From the NCBI GenBank assembly GCA_002686265.1, contig NZBA01000108.1, positions 25,074 to 89,073 of the forward strand: DNA of 64,000 nt, read 5' to 3'. The first letter of the stretch is position 1; every line of letters begins with the position of its first letter. Shown piece by piece: positions 45,283-54,655 of the stretch. Position numbers and translations under genes: made by a program. The DNA comes from Planctomycetota bacterium (GTDB taxonomy: Bacteria > Planctomycetota > UBA1135 > GCA-002686595). The notes under the pieces were generated by a model, which ran no database searches, was not told where the DNA came from, and was given only the letters and a program-made list of their open reading frames with translations.

Positions 45283-47597
45283 TCGAAGGGCGCGCAGCGG
45301 GCACAGGTGCAGTCGGCCTCGATCCAGCTCGCGCTCCCTGCGTCCTCCATCGAGACATATCCCAGGGCGGCCAGCTGGCGTTCGACCTCTGCATCGGGGG
45401 CGAAAGTGCTCGTCACCAGGGTTTGCTCGCTCGCCTCGCCCAACCAGCGCACCAGGACACTCCTCAGGCGCGCGCTGCGCTGAGCGTGCTCCCCGGCGAC
45501 GTCCTCGAGACAGAAGGGGTCCGATCCGAGGTCAAAGAACTCGATCGCATGCAAGTCACCGCCCGGGTTGCCTCTCTTCGGAGGCACCGCTCGCAGGAAC
45601 AGGCGTAGCATCCAGGCGTCGCTGATGATCGCGGCGCTGATCCCGTTGGCTTCGATGGCGAAACGCGGGCCACCCTCTTCCCCAAGCAGACTGCGGCCGG
45701 GAAAGGGAACCGTGCCCAACCCGGCAAGGTCGAGCAGGGTGCGACCGACATCGATCTGCCGCACGGGGTCGGTGCGCGTCGTCCCCGCGGCGAGCCCCGG
45801 CGCCCGCAAGATCAGCGGGACGGCGAGGGTGCTCCAGGAGAGACCCGAGTGATCGAAAAAGCGATCTCTCCCGTAGCGCAGGACCTCCCCGTGGTCGGCC
45901 GTGAAGGCCGTGACTCCCTCGCGCACGCGTTCGACGGACAACAGGCGCGACAGCTGTCGGTCCAGGAAGGTGATCTCGCCCTTGTAGAGCGCCTCCGTGT
46001 AGTCGGGGTCGGTGATGGTGAAGTCCCAGGCCGGCGCGAATCGGCGATTCGCGCGCCGGCGCCCGATGTCGAACGGATCCCGGTCTTCGGCGTAGTACAG
46101 CGCCTGCAGGTCGCCGGGAGGTTCGTAGGGCCCGTGGGCGTCGAACAGGTGGACCCAGAGGAAGACCGGCGCCCCGGCGTACTCCTCCAAGGCCGCCAAC
46201 GCCCGGTCGACGGTCTCGTCCGCCGGACGCGAGGCGCTGTGTCCGGGGATCGAGTAGCGATCGAATCCCTGTCCGAGCCCGGAGCTCTGATACTTGACCG
46301 GCGCGGCGCTGACCGCTGCAAGAGTCGCGAAGCCACGGTCGCGGAAGGCCTCCGCGAGGGTCGAGGCCTCCTCCGCCAAGCGCTCGCGATTCGCTACGAG
46401 TCCGGTGTCGCGCGGCGGGAGGCCGGTGAGGAGCGCGGCATGGGAGGGGGGGGTGTTGTTGGCGCTGGAGACGGCGTCGAGAAAGGCCACGCCTTCGCGC
46501 GCCAACGCGTCGATGGCCTTCGTCTCCAGGGCATCCTCACCCGCGACGTACCCGACGTGATCGGCGCGGTGAGTGTCGGAGGTGACGAGCAACACGGTCG
46601 GCGCCTCCGCCCGAGATTGGACGAGGTGCGGTGCGGCGAGCAGGCAGAGGGTCTGCTCGCTCGCGTCCACGAGCTCGAAGGACGCCCGCACCCGACGGCC
46701 GATCCAGGCATCCAGATCGATCGATTCGCTCCGCCAGCGTGCGGGCTGATCTCCCTCCGTTTTCAGGTCGAAGATCGTCTCGCCCACGCCGCCGCCCTCC
46801 CCTTCCATCGTCACGCGCAACCTCCCGCCACCGAGTTCCGCGCGCAACACGGAGGGTCGCCCATGGCTGAAGCGCAAGCGCTCGCCCGCGCCCTCCACCT
46901 CGAACACGGTCTCGAGCGCGGCGCGGTCGGTGATGACGGTGGCGAGCCGAGCATCGCCGTCGATCTCGACCAGGGCCTGCCCGCCGAACACGGCGGCCCC
47001 TAGTTCCATCCCCTCGGCCATCTCCCTCACGGAGATCGCGAGGATCCCAAGCGGCGCCACATCCGCCGCGAGGGCCAGGACCAGGCGATCGGGAGTGGTC
47101 AAGCCCGGTTCGTTGGCCTCGATGCGCAGGGCGATGGCCTGGATGTTGGGCGTGGAGGCAGCGCTCGTGCGGGCCCTCCCCAGGACTCGCCCGTCCGCGG
47201 TCAGAGACGCTGTCAGATCGGCCCCGCGCCCGGGGACAGCCGCCATCACGGTCACGATGCAGGCATCGCGAAAGCGGACTTGGATGGGAATCTCGATCTC
47301 CACCGGCTCGTCGCGGGCCACGCGCAGCACCGGTCGGTCGCCGAAGGCGCCGATCCAAAAGCGTGCACCGTGGAAGTTCCAGTCCGCATGTTGCCGGCCT
47401 CTCTTGAAGTCGTCCCAGCGTGCGAGCAGCGCTCCCTCGGAGAAGACCGCGACCGCCTCGATCGGTTGCAGCTCCAGGCGTTCGAAGCGCGCGGGATGGA
47501 GCCGGGCGCGATCATCCGTCCCGCAACCCGCAAGCCAGGCGAGCGCACAGGCAACGACCGCCCTCGCGGAGGCACTGGGCTCGGCTCTGCTCAGCAT
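45279..47597 (-). CDS. Sulfatase/alkaline-phosphatase-superfamily lipoprotein with Thr nucleophile
   Basis: 772-aa lipoprotein (lipobox ending LAGC at residue 25). Residues about 30-330 are beta-rich with no known domain; the rest (about 335-750) is a sulfatase-like domain with VTSDTHRADHVGY (metal site), FTADHGEVL and a closing GRSLLG. The usual Cys/Ser-x-Pro-x-Arg formylglycine motif is replaced by T-P-P-S-H in NNTPPSHAALLTG near residue 383, so formylglycine cannot form. The Thr could act directly as a nucleophile, as in nucleotide pyrophosphatase-type relatives. A phosphodiesterase or phosphotransferase acting on envelope sugars or lipids is as plausible as a sulfatase. Confidence 0.8.
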   Translation of the reverse strand: MLSRAEPSASARAVVACALAWLAGCGTDDRARLHPARFERLELQPIEAVAVFSEGALLARWDDFKRGRQHADWNFHGARFWIGAFGDRPVLRVARDEPVEIEIPIQVRFRDACIVTVMAAVPGRGADLTASLTADGRVLGRARTSAASTPNIQAIALRIEANEPGLTTPDRLVLALAADVAPLGILAISVREMAEGMELGAAVFGGQALVEIDGDARLATVITDRAALETVFEVEGAGERLRFSHGRPSVLRAELGGGRLRVTMEGEGGGVGETIFDLKTEGDQPARWRSESIDLDAWIGRRVRASFELVDASEQTLCLLAAPHLVQSRAEAPTVLLVTSDTHRADHVGYVAGEDALETKAIDALAREGVAFLDAVSSANNTPPSHAALLTGLPPRDTGLVANRERLAEEASTLAEAFRDRGFATLAAVSAAPVKYQSSGLGQGFDRYSIPGHSASRPADETVDRALAALEEYAGAPVFLWVHLFDAHGPYEPPGDLQALYYAEDRDPFDIGRRRANRRFAPAWDFTITDPDYTEALYKGEITFLDRQLSRLLSVERVREGVTAFTADHGEVLRYGRDRFFDHSGLSWSTLAVPLILRAPGLAAGTTRTDPVRQIDVGRTLLDLAGLGTVPFPGRSLLGEEGGPRFAIEANGISAAIISDAWMLRLFLRAVPPKRGNPGGDLHAIEFFDLGSDPFCLEDVAGEHAQRSARLRSVLVRWLGEASEQTLVTSTFAPDAEVERQLAALGYVSMEDAGSASWIEADCTCARCAPFE

Positions 47598-47662
47598 CGC
47601 CAGCTCATCCTACCTGGGGCCGAGACGACCCCGAAACGCCACGCCCGCTCCTGAGTGGACGA

Positions 47663-47703
47663 GCAGCCCGTTGGCGTTTCTCCTGCGGGCTGCAGGCAGC
47701 CCG
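47663..47703. repeat. Nested inverted repeats GCAGCCCG/CGGGCTGC (REP-like)
   Basis: GCAGCCCG (47663-47670), CGGGCTGC (47686-47693) and GGCAGCCCG (47695-47703) allow two alternative hairpins: one with a 15-nt loop and one nearly loopless. The element lies in the 271-bp gap between the sulfatase-like gene and a secreted paralogue, in a stretch that also contains small open frames of biased composition. It could be a dispersed repeat or a transcription stop structure. Confidence 0.4.
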
Positions 47704-47868
47704 TTGAAGAAGGGCCGTAGCGAGACGAGGACACCCTCGTCGCTGCAAGGAGGACGAAGTCGGGACGGCGCAGGCGCTCCCGTAGGGCCGTCGAGCACGG
47801 GTCGCCGAGACCGACGCCGCAGCGGCGGAGCGGGCGAAGTCGGAGTAGGGCACTGTTCTGCGGGGCTG

Positions 47869-48867
47869 CTAGGGGAGCCAGCTCAGGGTCAGGCCGTTGG
47901 TGAGATTGAAGGTCGATCCGCAGGGTGAGCCGGCGGGATCCCGATACCACAACTGGTAGTGGCGGGTGTCGCCCACCGCGACACCACCCGTCGCCGCGAT
48001 CGCCGCCGAGGTCTGGGAGTCACCGTTCCCGTCTGCCGCCACGACCTGCAGACGGACGACGTTCATGCCGGCGCAGCGCAGCCCGTCTCCGAAGAAAGCG
48101 CCCGCTCCGTTGTTGACGGCGTTGTCTCCCTGGAAGAAGAGCCCCGGCTGTCCAGCGGCGGCTCCGCCGCCAACGAAGGCGATCGAATCGGACGAGATAC
48201 TGGGGAAGCCGCTCGCCGAGAGGTTCGCGCCGGAGGGATTGGCCCCGTTTCCGCAGCCGTTACCCGCGGCCCCGGGGTTCCCACACGGCGAGGTCTGGTC
48301 GCAGTAGCAGAAGGGCGTCCCAGGGGGGGCGGCGTCGGTGGTGATCTCAAAGGTGCCGGAGTTCCCCGGACCGCCCGGCCAGTTGCCGAGTTGGATGGTG
48401 TACGTGGCGCCGACCGTAACCGGCCAGTGGATCGTCGACCGCGTCAGACAATCATCGTCGTTACAGTCGAGGGCCGTGCCGTCGAGTGGACAGCCGCTGC
48501 CGGGGTAGACGGCCACCTTGCTGTCCATGAAGACCATGTTGCAGGTGGTCAAGGTCGCCGTCCCCGAGCCCGACGAAGTCCACTCGAACCAAACATCGTT
48601 GGTGATGCCCAAGCCGCCTCCTCCCGCGCACAGCGACTCGTTCTGCCCCTCGGTCCCGGTCGTCGCCGCGCTGTTGTCGAAGGGGAAGATCCCCTCGCCG
48701 GCGATGGGAGTCGGAGTCACGCAGGAGTCGCTCCCTCCCGTCCATCCGCCCCCCGCGGGCGAGGGATTCACGGCGACCGTCCCCTTGGGAGCGACGCGCG
48801 GGAGAGACCCTTGGTTCGAGGGAGCGGCGCCCGTGAGGACCAGCGCCAGAGGAATCAGGTGCAGCAT
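47869..48867 (-). CDS. Secreted protein with C-terminal FGDGLRC module (paralogue 1)
   Basis: 332-aa exported protein (signal peptide MLHLIPLALVLTG). Residues about 50-180 form a pre-peptidase/PPC-like beta-sandwich of the kind seen in cell-surface proteins (DVWFEWTSSGSGTATLTTC, then GATYTIQLG). The last about 140 residues are a module shared with the next two genes, with the core GNGCGNGANPSGANL, QPGLFFQGDNA, FGDGLRCAG, RHYQLWYRDPAGSPCG and FNLTNG. The ATG at 48867 starts the signal peptide; upstream frame is discarded. Function unknown, but conserved cysteine pairs suggest a disulfide-stabilised cell-surface module. Confidence 0.8.
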   Translation of the reverse strand: MLHLIPLALVLTGAAPSNQGSLPRVAPKGTVAVNPSPAGGGWTGGSDSCVTPTPIAGEGIFPFDNSAATTGTEGQNESLCAGGGGLGITNDVWFEWTSSGSGTATLTTCNMVFMDSKVAVYPGSGCPLDGTALDCNDDDCLTRSTIHWPVTVGATYTIQLGNWPGGPGNSGTFEITTDAAPPGTPFCYCDQTSPCGNPGAAGNGCGNGANPSGANLSASGFPSISSDSIAFVGGGAAAGQPGLFFQGDNAVNNGAGAFFGDGLRCAGMNVVRLQVVAADGNGDSQTSAAIAATGGVAVGDTRHYQLWYRDPAGSPCGSTFNLTNGLTLSWLP

Positions 48868-48999
48868 GGAGGGTCTCCGCTCAAGACGAACTGGAGGAGT
48901 AGTATCGGCAAGGCCGCTCGCGGCCTCGACTCGCGGGCCCGTACGACCCGCTTCGGCCACCGCGGCGGGTCGCGGAGCATCGAGAGAGGGTGAGGGGCT

Positions 49000-50100
49000 C
49001 TAGAACCAGACAATCGTGTAGCCGTTGGTCAGGTTGAAAGTTGACCCGCAGGGCGAGCCGGCCGGGTCTCGATACCACAGCTGGTAGTGCTTGGTGTCAC
49101 CAGGGCTGACGCCGCCCTGTGTGGACACCGAGATGTTCGTCTCCGAGTCCCCGCCGGCGTCGGCGCCGCGCACCTGCAAGCGCTGGATGTTCTGTCCCGC
49201 GCAACGAAGGCCGTCGCCGAAGGTCACGCCATTGCCACCGTTGATGGCGTTGTCGCCCTGAAAGTACAGCCCCGGCTGGCCGGGGACCAAGCCACTGCCC
49301 TGGAGCACGACCGTATCGGCTGCCGTGTCCGCAACGCCTGAACCCGCGAGGTTCGCGCCGGCCAGGTTCGAACCGTTGGCACAGCCGTTGCCGGCGCCAC
49401 CGGTCGTCCCGCAGGCGCTGGAAGAAGTGGCGCAGTCACAGAACCCAGTGCCGGGCTCGGCGCCCGGGCAGGGATTCACGCGCTCAACGATCTGGAATCC
49501 GTTGCACGAGGCGAAGCCCGAGCCGGGGTTGGCGATCTCGATGTGCACCAGGGAGCCGCCGGAGACAGTCACGCAGTGGCGAGCGTAGGTGCCGCCCTGG
49601 GTGTGTGTGCCGGTCCAGGCCACGCCACCGACCGCCTGGGTGTCGCCCAGATCGCCGCCGGTGATGTTGGTGATGTAGCTGGGGTTGTCGGGAGCCCACG
49701 AGTAGGTGTAGATGTCGTAGAACCCGTCGGCCAGACCTCCAAAGGTCCAGGTGTAGACGCCGCCGGCGCCCCCGATGTCCTGGAGATCGTCGAGCAGGGC
49801 CTGGTCATCGCCCGCGGTCGCGCCGTTGTCGAAGAAGTAGTCTCCGCCGCCGCCCGTGCCCTGGCAGTCGGTCGTGACCGTCGTCGCCTGCTGGTTCAGG
49901 TCGAACAGGGTGAATTGGTAGGGCGGGCCGCCGCTGATCGGGTTCCAGAAGCCGGCCTGGCCCGCACCCGCGGCGTAGGTGGCTGCGGGATTCCCGACGC
50001 TGAAGGTATCTCCGACGTCGAGATTGAAATCCTGAGCGTTCACCGAACCGGCGAAGATCAGGAGCACGGCGGAGGGAAAGAGGTGAACGCGGCTCTTCAT
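49000..50100 (-). CDS. Secreted protein with C-terminal FGDGLRC module (paralogue 2)
   Basis: 366-aa exported protein with signal peptide ending SVNAQ. Residues about 24-205 have an N-terminal domain shared with the next upstream gene (QDFNLDVGDT, GGPPYQFTL, DDLQDIGGAG, NITGGDLGDTQ), and the last about 140 residues are the FGDGLRC module. Three conserved cysteine-bearing loops are present. It starts with ATG at 50100. The 132-bp gap to paralogue 1 and the 225-bp gap to paralogue 3 hold no recognisable gene. Confidence 0.85.
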   Translation of the reverse strand: MKSRVHLFPSAVLLIFAGSVNAQDFNLDVGDTFSVGNPAATYAAGAGQAGFWNPISGGPPYQFTLFDLNQQATTVTTDCQGTGGGGDYFFDNGATAGDDQALLDDLQDIGGAGGVYTWTFGGLADGFYDIYTYSWAPDNPSYITNITGGDLGDTQAVGGVAWTGTHTQGGTYARHCVTVSGGSLVHIEIANPGSGFASCNGFQIVERVNPCPGAEPGTGFCDCATSSSACGTTGGAGNGCANGSNLAGANLAGSGVADTAADTVVLQGSGLVPGQPGLYFQGDNAINGGNGVTFGDGLRCAGQNIQRLQVRGADAGGDSETNISVSTQGGVSPGDTKHYQLWYRDPAGSPCGSTFNLTNGYTIVWF

Positions 50101-50325
50101 GGCACAGCTGGGTCTTGGGGGGGGCGGTCATCGGGATCCACTCCCAGCCTACCCCCCGAGCACGGATTCCGCCCACCCCTCGCCGTCCACGAGGCCCCCA
50201 AGGACTCGCGGAGCGTTGCTTGCGGCGACGCCCCGGCCCCAAGGGAGCACCACGGAGCCTCCGTGCCCGTCACCCATCCACGACGGCGGTACTCCCCGTC
50301 CGCCGCCGACCGAAGCCAGAAACAC

Positions 50326-51417
50326 CTACCAGTCGACAGTGACGCCGTTGGTCAGGTTGAAGCCCGAACCGCAGGGTGATCCCGCCGGATCCCGGTACCA
50401 GAGCTGATAGCTCCTGGTGTCTCCAGGCGCGATGCCGCCCTCGACGAAGAGGTCGGCGGTCGTCGAGGAGGTCCCCGCCGCCGAAGCGGCGACGATCTCG
50501 AGGCGGACCACGCCCCCGCCCGCGCAGCGCAATCCGTCACCGAAGGTGGCTCCCGCGCCGCCGTTGATCTCGTTGTCGCCCTGGAAGTACAGGCCCGGCT
50601 GAAAGGCCACGAGTCCGTCGGCCTCGAGCGTCAGGCCACCGGGCGTGGCGGAACCGGTGGCAAGGAGATTCGCCCCCGCGGGATCCGACCCGTTGGCGCA
50701 CCCGTTGCCCGCGCCGCCGGTGTTCCCGCACGGCGCCGGCACTGAGGCGCCGTCGCAGAAGCAGAAGGCAGTCCCCGGCCCACCGCCGCCGCAGGCGGAG
50801 GACTTGGGAACGAGCTGGAAGCCGTTGACCGATCCGAAACCGCTGGCCGTGACGATCTCGAGCACCAAGACGCCGCTGGGGTCCACGATCACGCAGTGCA
50901 GCGCGTAGGTCGTGCCCAAGGCGTGCGCGCCCGGCCAAGGACCACCGCTCACCTGCGTGTCGCCGGTGCCTCCTGGGGTGATGTTCGTCGTGTAGGTCGC
51001 GACGTCCGGAGCCCAGGCGTAGGTGAAGATGTTGTAAGCGCCCGGCGCCAAGCCGCTGAAGGTCCAGATCGCCGTCGAGCCAGCGCCGCCGACGTCCTGC
51101 AGGTCGTCCATCAAGAGTTCGTCGTCGCCCAAGGTGAGAGCGTTGTCGGAGCTGTAGTCCCCCAGCCCGTTGCCGGTTACCTGGCAATCGGTCACCACGC
51201 CGGTCGTCGTGCCGTGGATGTCGTCGAGGGTGAAGGCGTAGGGCGGCCCGCCGTTGAGGCTGAACCACTCCCCCGCCTGCCCCGCGGCGGCGCCGTAGGC
51301 GCTGGAGGGAACGCCGAAGGTGGTCGTGTCGCCGACATCGAGGTTGAACTCCTGGGCGGAGGCGCTCAGCGGAGCGACGAGAAGCGCGGTGGACAGCCAC
51401 CATCGATGGCATCTCAT
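50326..51417 (-). CDS. Secreted protein with C-terminal FGDGLRC module (paralogue 3)
   Basis: 363-aa exported protein, signal peptide MRCHRWWLSTALLVAPLSASAQ. It has the same two-part plan as paralogue 2: N-terminal domain (FNLDVGDTTTFG, GGPPYAFTLDD, MDDLQDVGGAG) and the C-terminal FGDGLRC module. I chose the ATG at 51417 because the signal peptide starts there; upstream frame reads into Arg/Pro-rich sequence. Paralogues 2 and 3 are more similar to each other in the N-terminal half than to paralogue 1, so tandem duplication probably produced them. Confidence 0.85.
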   Translation of the reverse strand: MRCHRWWLSTALLVAPLSASAQEFNLDVGDTTTFGVPSSAYGAAAGQAGEWFSLNGGPPYAFTLDDIHGTTTGVVTDCQVTGNGLGDYSSDNALTLGDDELLMDDLQDVGGAGSTAIWTFSGLAPGAYNIFTYAWAPDVATYTTNITPGGTGDTQVSGGPWPGAHALGTTYALHCVIVDPSGVLVLEIVTASGFGSVNGFQLVPKSSACGGGGPGTAFCFCDGASVPAPCGNTGGAGNGCANGSDPAGANLLATGSATPGGLTLEADGLVAFQPGLYFQGDNEINGGAGATFGDGLRCAGGGVVRLEIVAASAAGTSSTTADLFVEGGIAPGDTRSYQLWYRDPAGSPCGSGFNLTNGVTVDW

Positions 51418-51615
51418 GGGTTTGGGGTCCGGGATTCCTCTGGGCCTGGCGCGGCCTCCCCGAAGGCCGGTGCGGGGGCTTCCTCGACGACGATCCGGGA
51501 TCGGTCGAGGACTGCTGGGACAGAGTTCGACTCTAGCCGTGATCCGCCAAACCGACAAGCCGTGCCGTCTCGGGCGACCGACTTCGTAGGCCGCCCCGAA
51601 GACGGACGGGAGGTG

Positions 51616-52761
51616 TCAGGATCCGCGCAAGTGGGGCAGGACCGCCGCGCGGCAGGCGGCGCGCTCGCGGCTGCGCTCGGGGGGCTGGGCGTCGATCACC
51701 GTGTTGCGGCAATCGAAGAAGTCCGAGTACATGAAGACGCCGAAGCCCCCCAAGGAACGCTCGCAGCGGCGCATGCGTTCGATCAGGCGCGCCGGCTCGA
51801 TCGAGCCGACGCGCAGGCCCATGACCACGGGCAGGTCCGCCGCGTGGGCGGACCAGACCCGCATGCGGGCGTCAAAGCGCTCATCATCGGCCGTGTAGTT
51901 CATCGGAAACACGCGCTCCAAGAGGCCCTCGGTGATCCAGCGCCGCCAGTCCTGGTGGTGGGAGAGCGCCGCCTCCGCCTCGGGCCCCACCGCGGCGCTC
52001 AGCTCGGCGGTCGGCCGCAGCCGATCGCGCGCGGTGGCGACGGCCCGCACGAGCTCGGTCACCTGCTCGGCGCGCCACGCGTCCCAAGCCTTCATGTCGT
52101 CTCCGGGTGCACGGCCACTCGCCGCCCGGTAGAGCTCGAGCGTCCGTACGTCACGCGGGAAGTCCTGGCCCGGACGCACCGCCGGCGGCTCGTTGGGAAA
52201 GCGGATGTAATCGAGGTGCAAGCCGTCGACGGCGTAGTCCTCCAGCAGCTCGGAGAGCACGGCCACGAGGTACTCGCGCACCTCGGGCAGGCAGGGATTC
52301 AGGCTCACGTAGAAACGCTCCGAGTAGTCCTGGCGCCGCCCGTTCCCGTCGAACCACAACCACTCGGGATGGGTGTGGACCACGTGCGCGCGCTCCTCCG
52401 GCGGCCCCGGCCCCCACCAGGCTGGGACGACGTTTACCCAGGCGTGCAGGGCGAGTCCGTGGCGGCGGGCCGCGGCCAGGGCCGTCGCCAGGGGATCGAA
52501 GCCCGGGTCACGCCAACCGAGCTGCTCCGCCCAGGGCTCGAAGGAAGAGCGGTAGAAAACCGTCGCGTTACCGCGCACCTGGAACAGGAGCGTGTCGAAG
52601 CCGGCCTCGGCGCAGTCGCTCACGATGCGCTCGACGTCTTCGCGCGTGAGGTAGTCCCAGCGCGTGATCCAGACCGCGCGCGTCGGAGCGGGATCGGACG
52701 CGGAGGCGGCGGGCGCGCAGGCCGACAGGAGACAACAGAGCCAGGCGACGACGAGCTTCAT
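51616..52761 (-). CDS. GHL10-type glycoside hydrolase-like lipoprotein
   Basis: 381-aa lipoprotein (lipobox LLSAC near residue 15) of the glycosyl-hydrolase-like 10 (DUF187) family, a TIM-barrel fold. Visible family segments: RAVWITRWDY, GFDTLLFQVRG, HAWVNVVPA, DGLHLDYIRFP and MNYT. Such enzymes act on envelope or extracellular glycans; the substrate is not known. The ATG at 52761 overlaps the stop of the symporter gene (ATGA), so the two are expressed together, which suggests release of a small sugar that is then taken up. Confidence 0.87.
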   Translation of the reverse strand: MKLVVAWLCCLLSACAPAASASDPAPTRAVWITRWDYLTREDVERIVSDCAEAGFDTLLFQVRGNATVFYRSSFEPWAEQLGWRDPGFDPLATALAAARRHGLALHAWVNVVPAWWGPGPPEERAHVVHTHPEWLWFDGNGRRQDYSERFYVSLNPCLPEVREYLVAVLSELLEDYAVDGLHLDYIRFPNEPPAVRPGQDFPRDVRTLELYRAASGRAPGDDMKAWDAWRAEQVTELVRAVATARDRLRPTAELSAAVGPEAEAALSHHQDWRRWITEGLLERVFPMNYTADDERFDARMRVWSAHAADLPVVMGLRVGSIEPARLIERMRRCERSLGGFGVFMYSDFFDCRNTVIDAQPPERSRERAACRAAVLPHLRGS

Positions 52762-54503
52762 CGTTGCGCCGCCGGGCGCGCGAGGGCGAGAGCGAGGGTG
52801 GAAGCGATCGCGCACCCCAGCGGCACGTACCAAGGCCAGGCCAAGACGGCGCGGCCGCCGCCGGGGGCGGGGAAGGACCCCCAGCGCGCGAGAGCCACGA
52901 CCCCCGCCGCCGCGGCGGCCAGGAGGAAGGACTGGCCCGCGACACGCGTCATGCCCGCACCGGCACGCAGCTCGGGCAATGCCCTTCGATGGAGGAAGAG
53001 CGCCAACAGCACGACGCCCGCGCCCGAACAGAGGACCGTTGGCGGCACGCCGAGCTCCAGCGCCCAGCTCTGGTGCGAGGTCACGGCGAAGACCGCCAGC
53101 ACCGAGAGCGGAGCGGAGAAGACCAGGCCCGCGCCGGCCCGCGAGCGACCGAGGAAGGCCAGGCAGAAGCCGGCGATCAGCGCGCCGCCGGTGTAGCTGG
53201 CCACGGCCAGAGCCAGGTCGAGGATCGAGGCGTAGTCCTCGGCCACGCGGTCGATCCAGACCGCCAGCGAACACAGCAGCACGGCGCAGAGGACGACCAG
53301 CAAGCGCGATGCGCGCAGGGCCGCGGCGGGTTCCAGCTCCCGACCACGCCTGCGCAAGACGGGGACGACGACCGCCGAGAGGATCGTCTGGGAGAGGGCC
53401 GCCAGGATCGAGTCCAGGCTCGAGATCGCGGCCGCGAAGGCTCCGGCGAGCACGAGTCCCTTCGCACCTGCGGGTAGGGCCTCGAGGATGAAGGCCGGGA
53501 AGGCCCGATCCGCCTGGTCGGAGGCCAGGGCGAGAGCGGTGGCACTCTGAGGGTGCTCAGCGGCGAAGGCCCACAGTCCCAAGCCCACGGCGGCCACGAG
53601 ACAGGTCACGATCATCGCCGCATAGCTCGCAATCACCGCCCGCCGCGCCTCCACCGCTGTCCGACAGCAGAGCAGGCGCTGGGCGATCAGCTGATCGGTC
53701 CCGTAGAAGCCGACCATGCCCCAGGTGGACGCGATCGCGGCGGTCCAGATCGTGTAGCTCTTCACGGGAGAGGGATCGAAGTCGATCAGGCGCAGCTTGC
53801 CCGCCTCCCAAGCCCCTTCCAAGGCTCCGCCGAAGCCTCCCTCGAGGTGGCCGTGAACGGCGATCAACGACACGCCGATGCCAACCAGGAACAACAGGAA
53901 GAGGATGCCGTCGGTCCAGACGACGGTCGCGATGCCGCCGATCAACGTCCAGGCGACCGCCACGACGCCGATGGCGACCCCGGCGCTGACCAAGGGCGGC
54001 AGGCCGGTGTGCACCTCGACCCAAGCCAGCTCCCCGGCCAGGATCACCTCCAAGACCACCGCCGTCAGGTAGACGCGCGCCGCCTGGCCGAGCACGCCGC
54101 CGAGGGCGAACAGCGCCGAGGCCGTCAGGCGCGCCCCGCCGCCGAGGCGCGCGCCCATGTAGTCGTAGGGGCTGTAGATCTCGCGCTCGTAGTAGGCCGG
54201 CACCAACACCAGGGCGATGACCGCCTTGGCGCACAGGGAACCGATGAGCCCGAGCTGGAGGTAGGTCAGATCGCCACCGGGACGCGCAACGACCGACGGC
54301 AGGCTGATGAAGGTCACGGCGCTGATCTCGGTCGCGACGATCGAGGCCGCCACGGCGTACCAGGGCAGGCGCCGGCCGCCGAGGAAGAAATCGCGCAGGG
54401 AACGCTGGCTCCCGGCCATGCGCCCGGCGACGAAGGTCGTCAGGGCCAGCAAACCGAAGACGACGGCCCAGTCAAAGCCGCCGAAATGGGAGGGGTCACG
54501 CAT
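52758..54503 (-). CDS. Sodium:solute symporter family transporter
   Basis: 581-aa membrane protein with about 14 helices. Family signatures include DFFLGGRRLPWYAVAAS and ATEISAVTFI near residues 35-65 (helix 1-2 region of the SSS fold) and TDQLIAQRLL near 280. It would import an organic solute with Na+, here perhaps a sugar or anhydro-sugar, judged from its coupled GHL10 hydrolase and the divergent nagB. The ATG at 54503 is divergent from nagB across 152 bp. Confidence 0.9.
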   Translation of the reverse strand: MRDPSHFGGFDWAVVFGLLALTTFVAGRMAGSQRSLRDFFLGGRRLPWYAVAASIVATEISAVTFISLPSVVARPGGDLTYLQLGLIGSLCAKAVIALVLVPAYYEREIYSPYDYMGARLGGGARLTASALFALGGVLGQAARVYLTAVVLEVILAGELAWVEVHTGLPPLVSAGVAIGVVAVAWTLIGGIATVVWTDGILFLLFLVGIGVSLIAVHGHLEGGFGGALEGAWEAGKLRLIDFDPSPVKSYTIWTAAIASTWGMVGFYGTDQLIAQRLLCCRTAVEARRAVIASYAAMIVTCLVAAVGLGLWAFAAEHPQSATALALASDQADRAFPAFILEALPAGAKGLVLAGAFAAAISSLDSILAALSQTILSAVVVPVLRRRGRELEPAAALRASRLLVVLCAVLLCSLAVWIDRVAEDYASILDLALAVASYTGGALIAGFCLAFLGRSRAGAGLVFSAPLSVLAVFAVTSHQSWALELGVPPTVLCSGAGVVLLALFLHRRALPELRAGAGMTRVAGQSFLLAAAAAGVVALARWGSFPAPGGGRAVLAWPWYVPLGCAIASTLALALARPAAQR

Positions 54504-54655
54504 CTTCGGCGCGAGGGACGACGCCGGTCACGGGCGCGGCGGCGGGGGTGGGCGTGGAGGGCATGCGGCGTCCACGCCGGATCCTACGCGCGGAGCGGAT
54601 CGCCCTCCAGGGTGCGCGACTTCCGCGAGTCGTCCCGCGCTATCATCTCGCGCCC

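Noticed and set aside
47605..47853. Small open frames between the sulfatase-like and secreted genes
   Set aside because: Several overlapping frames on the minus strand have biased Arg/Ser/Ala composition and sit over the hairpin repeats. They look like translated repeat sequence, not genes.
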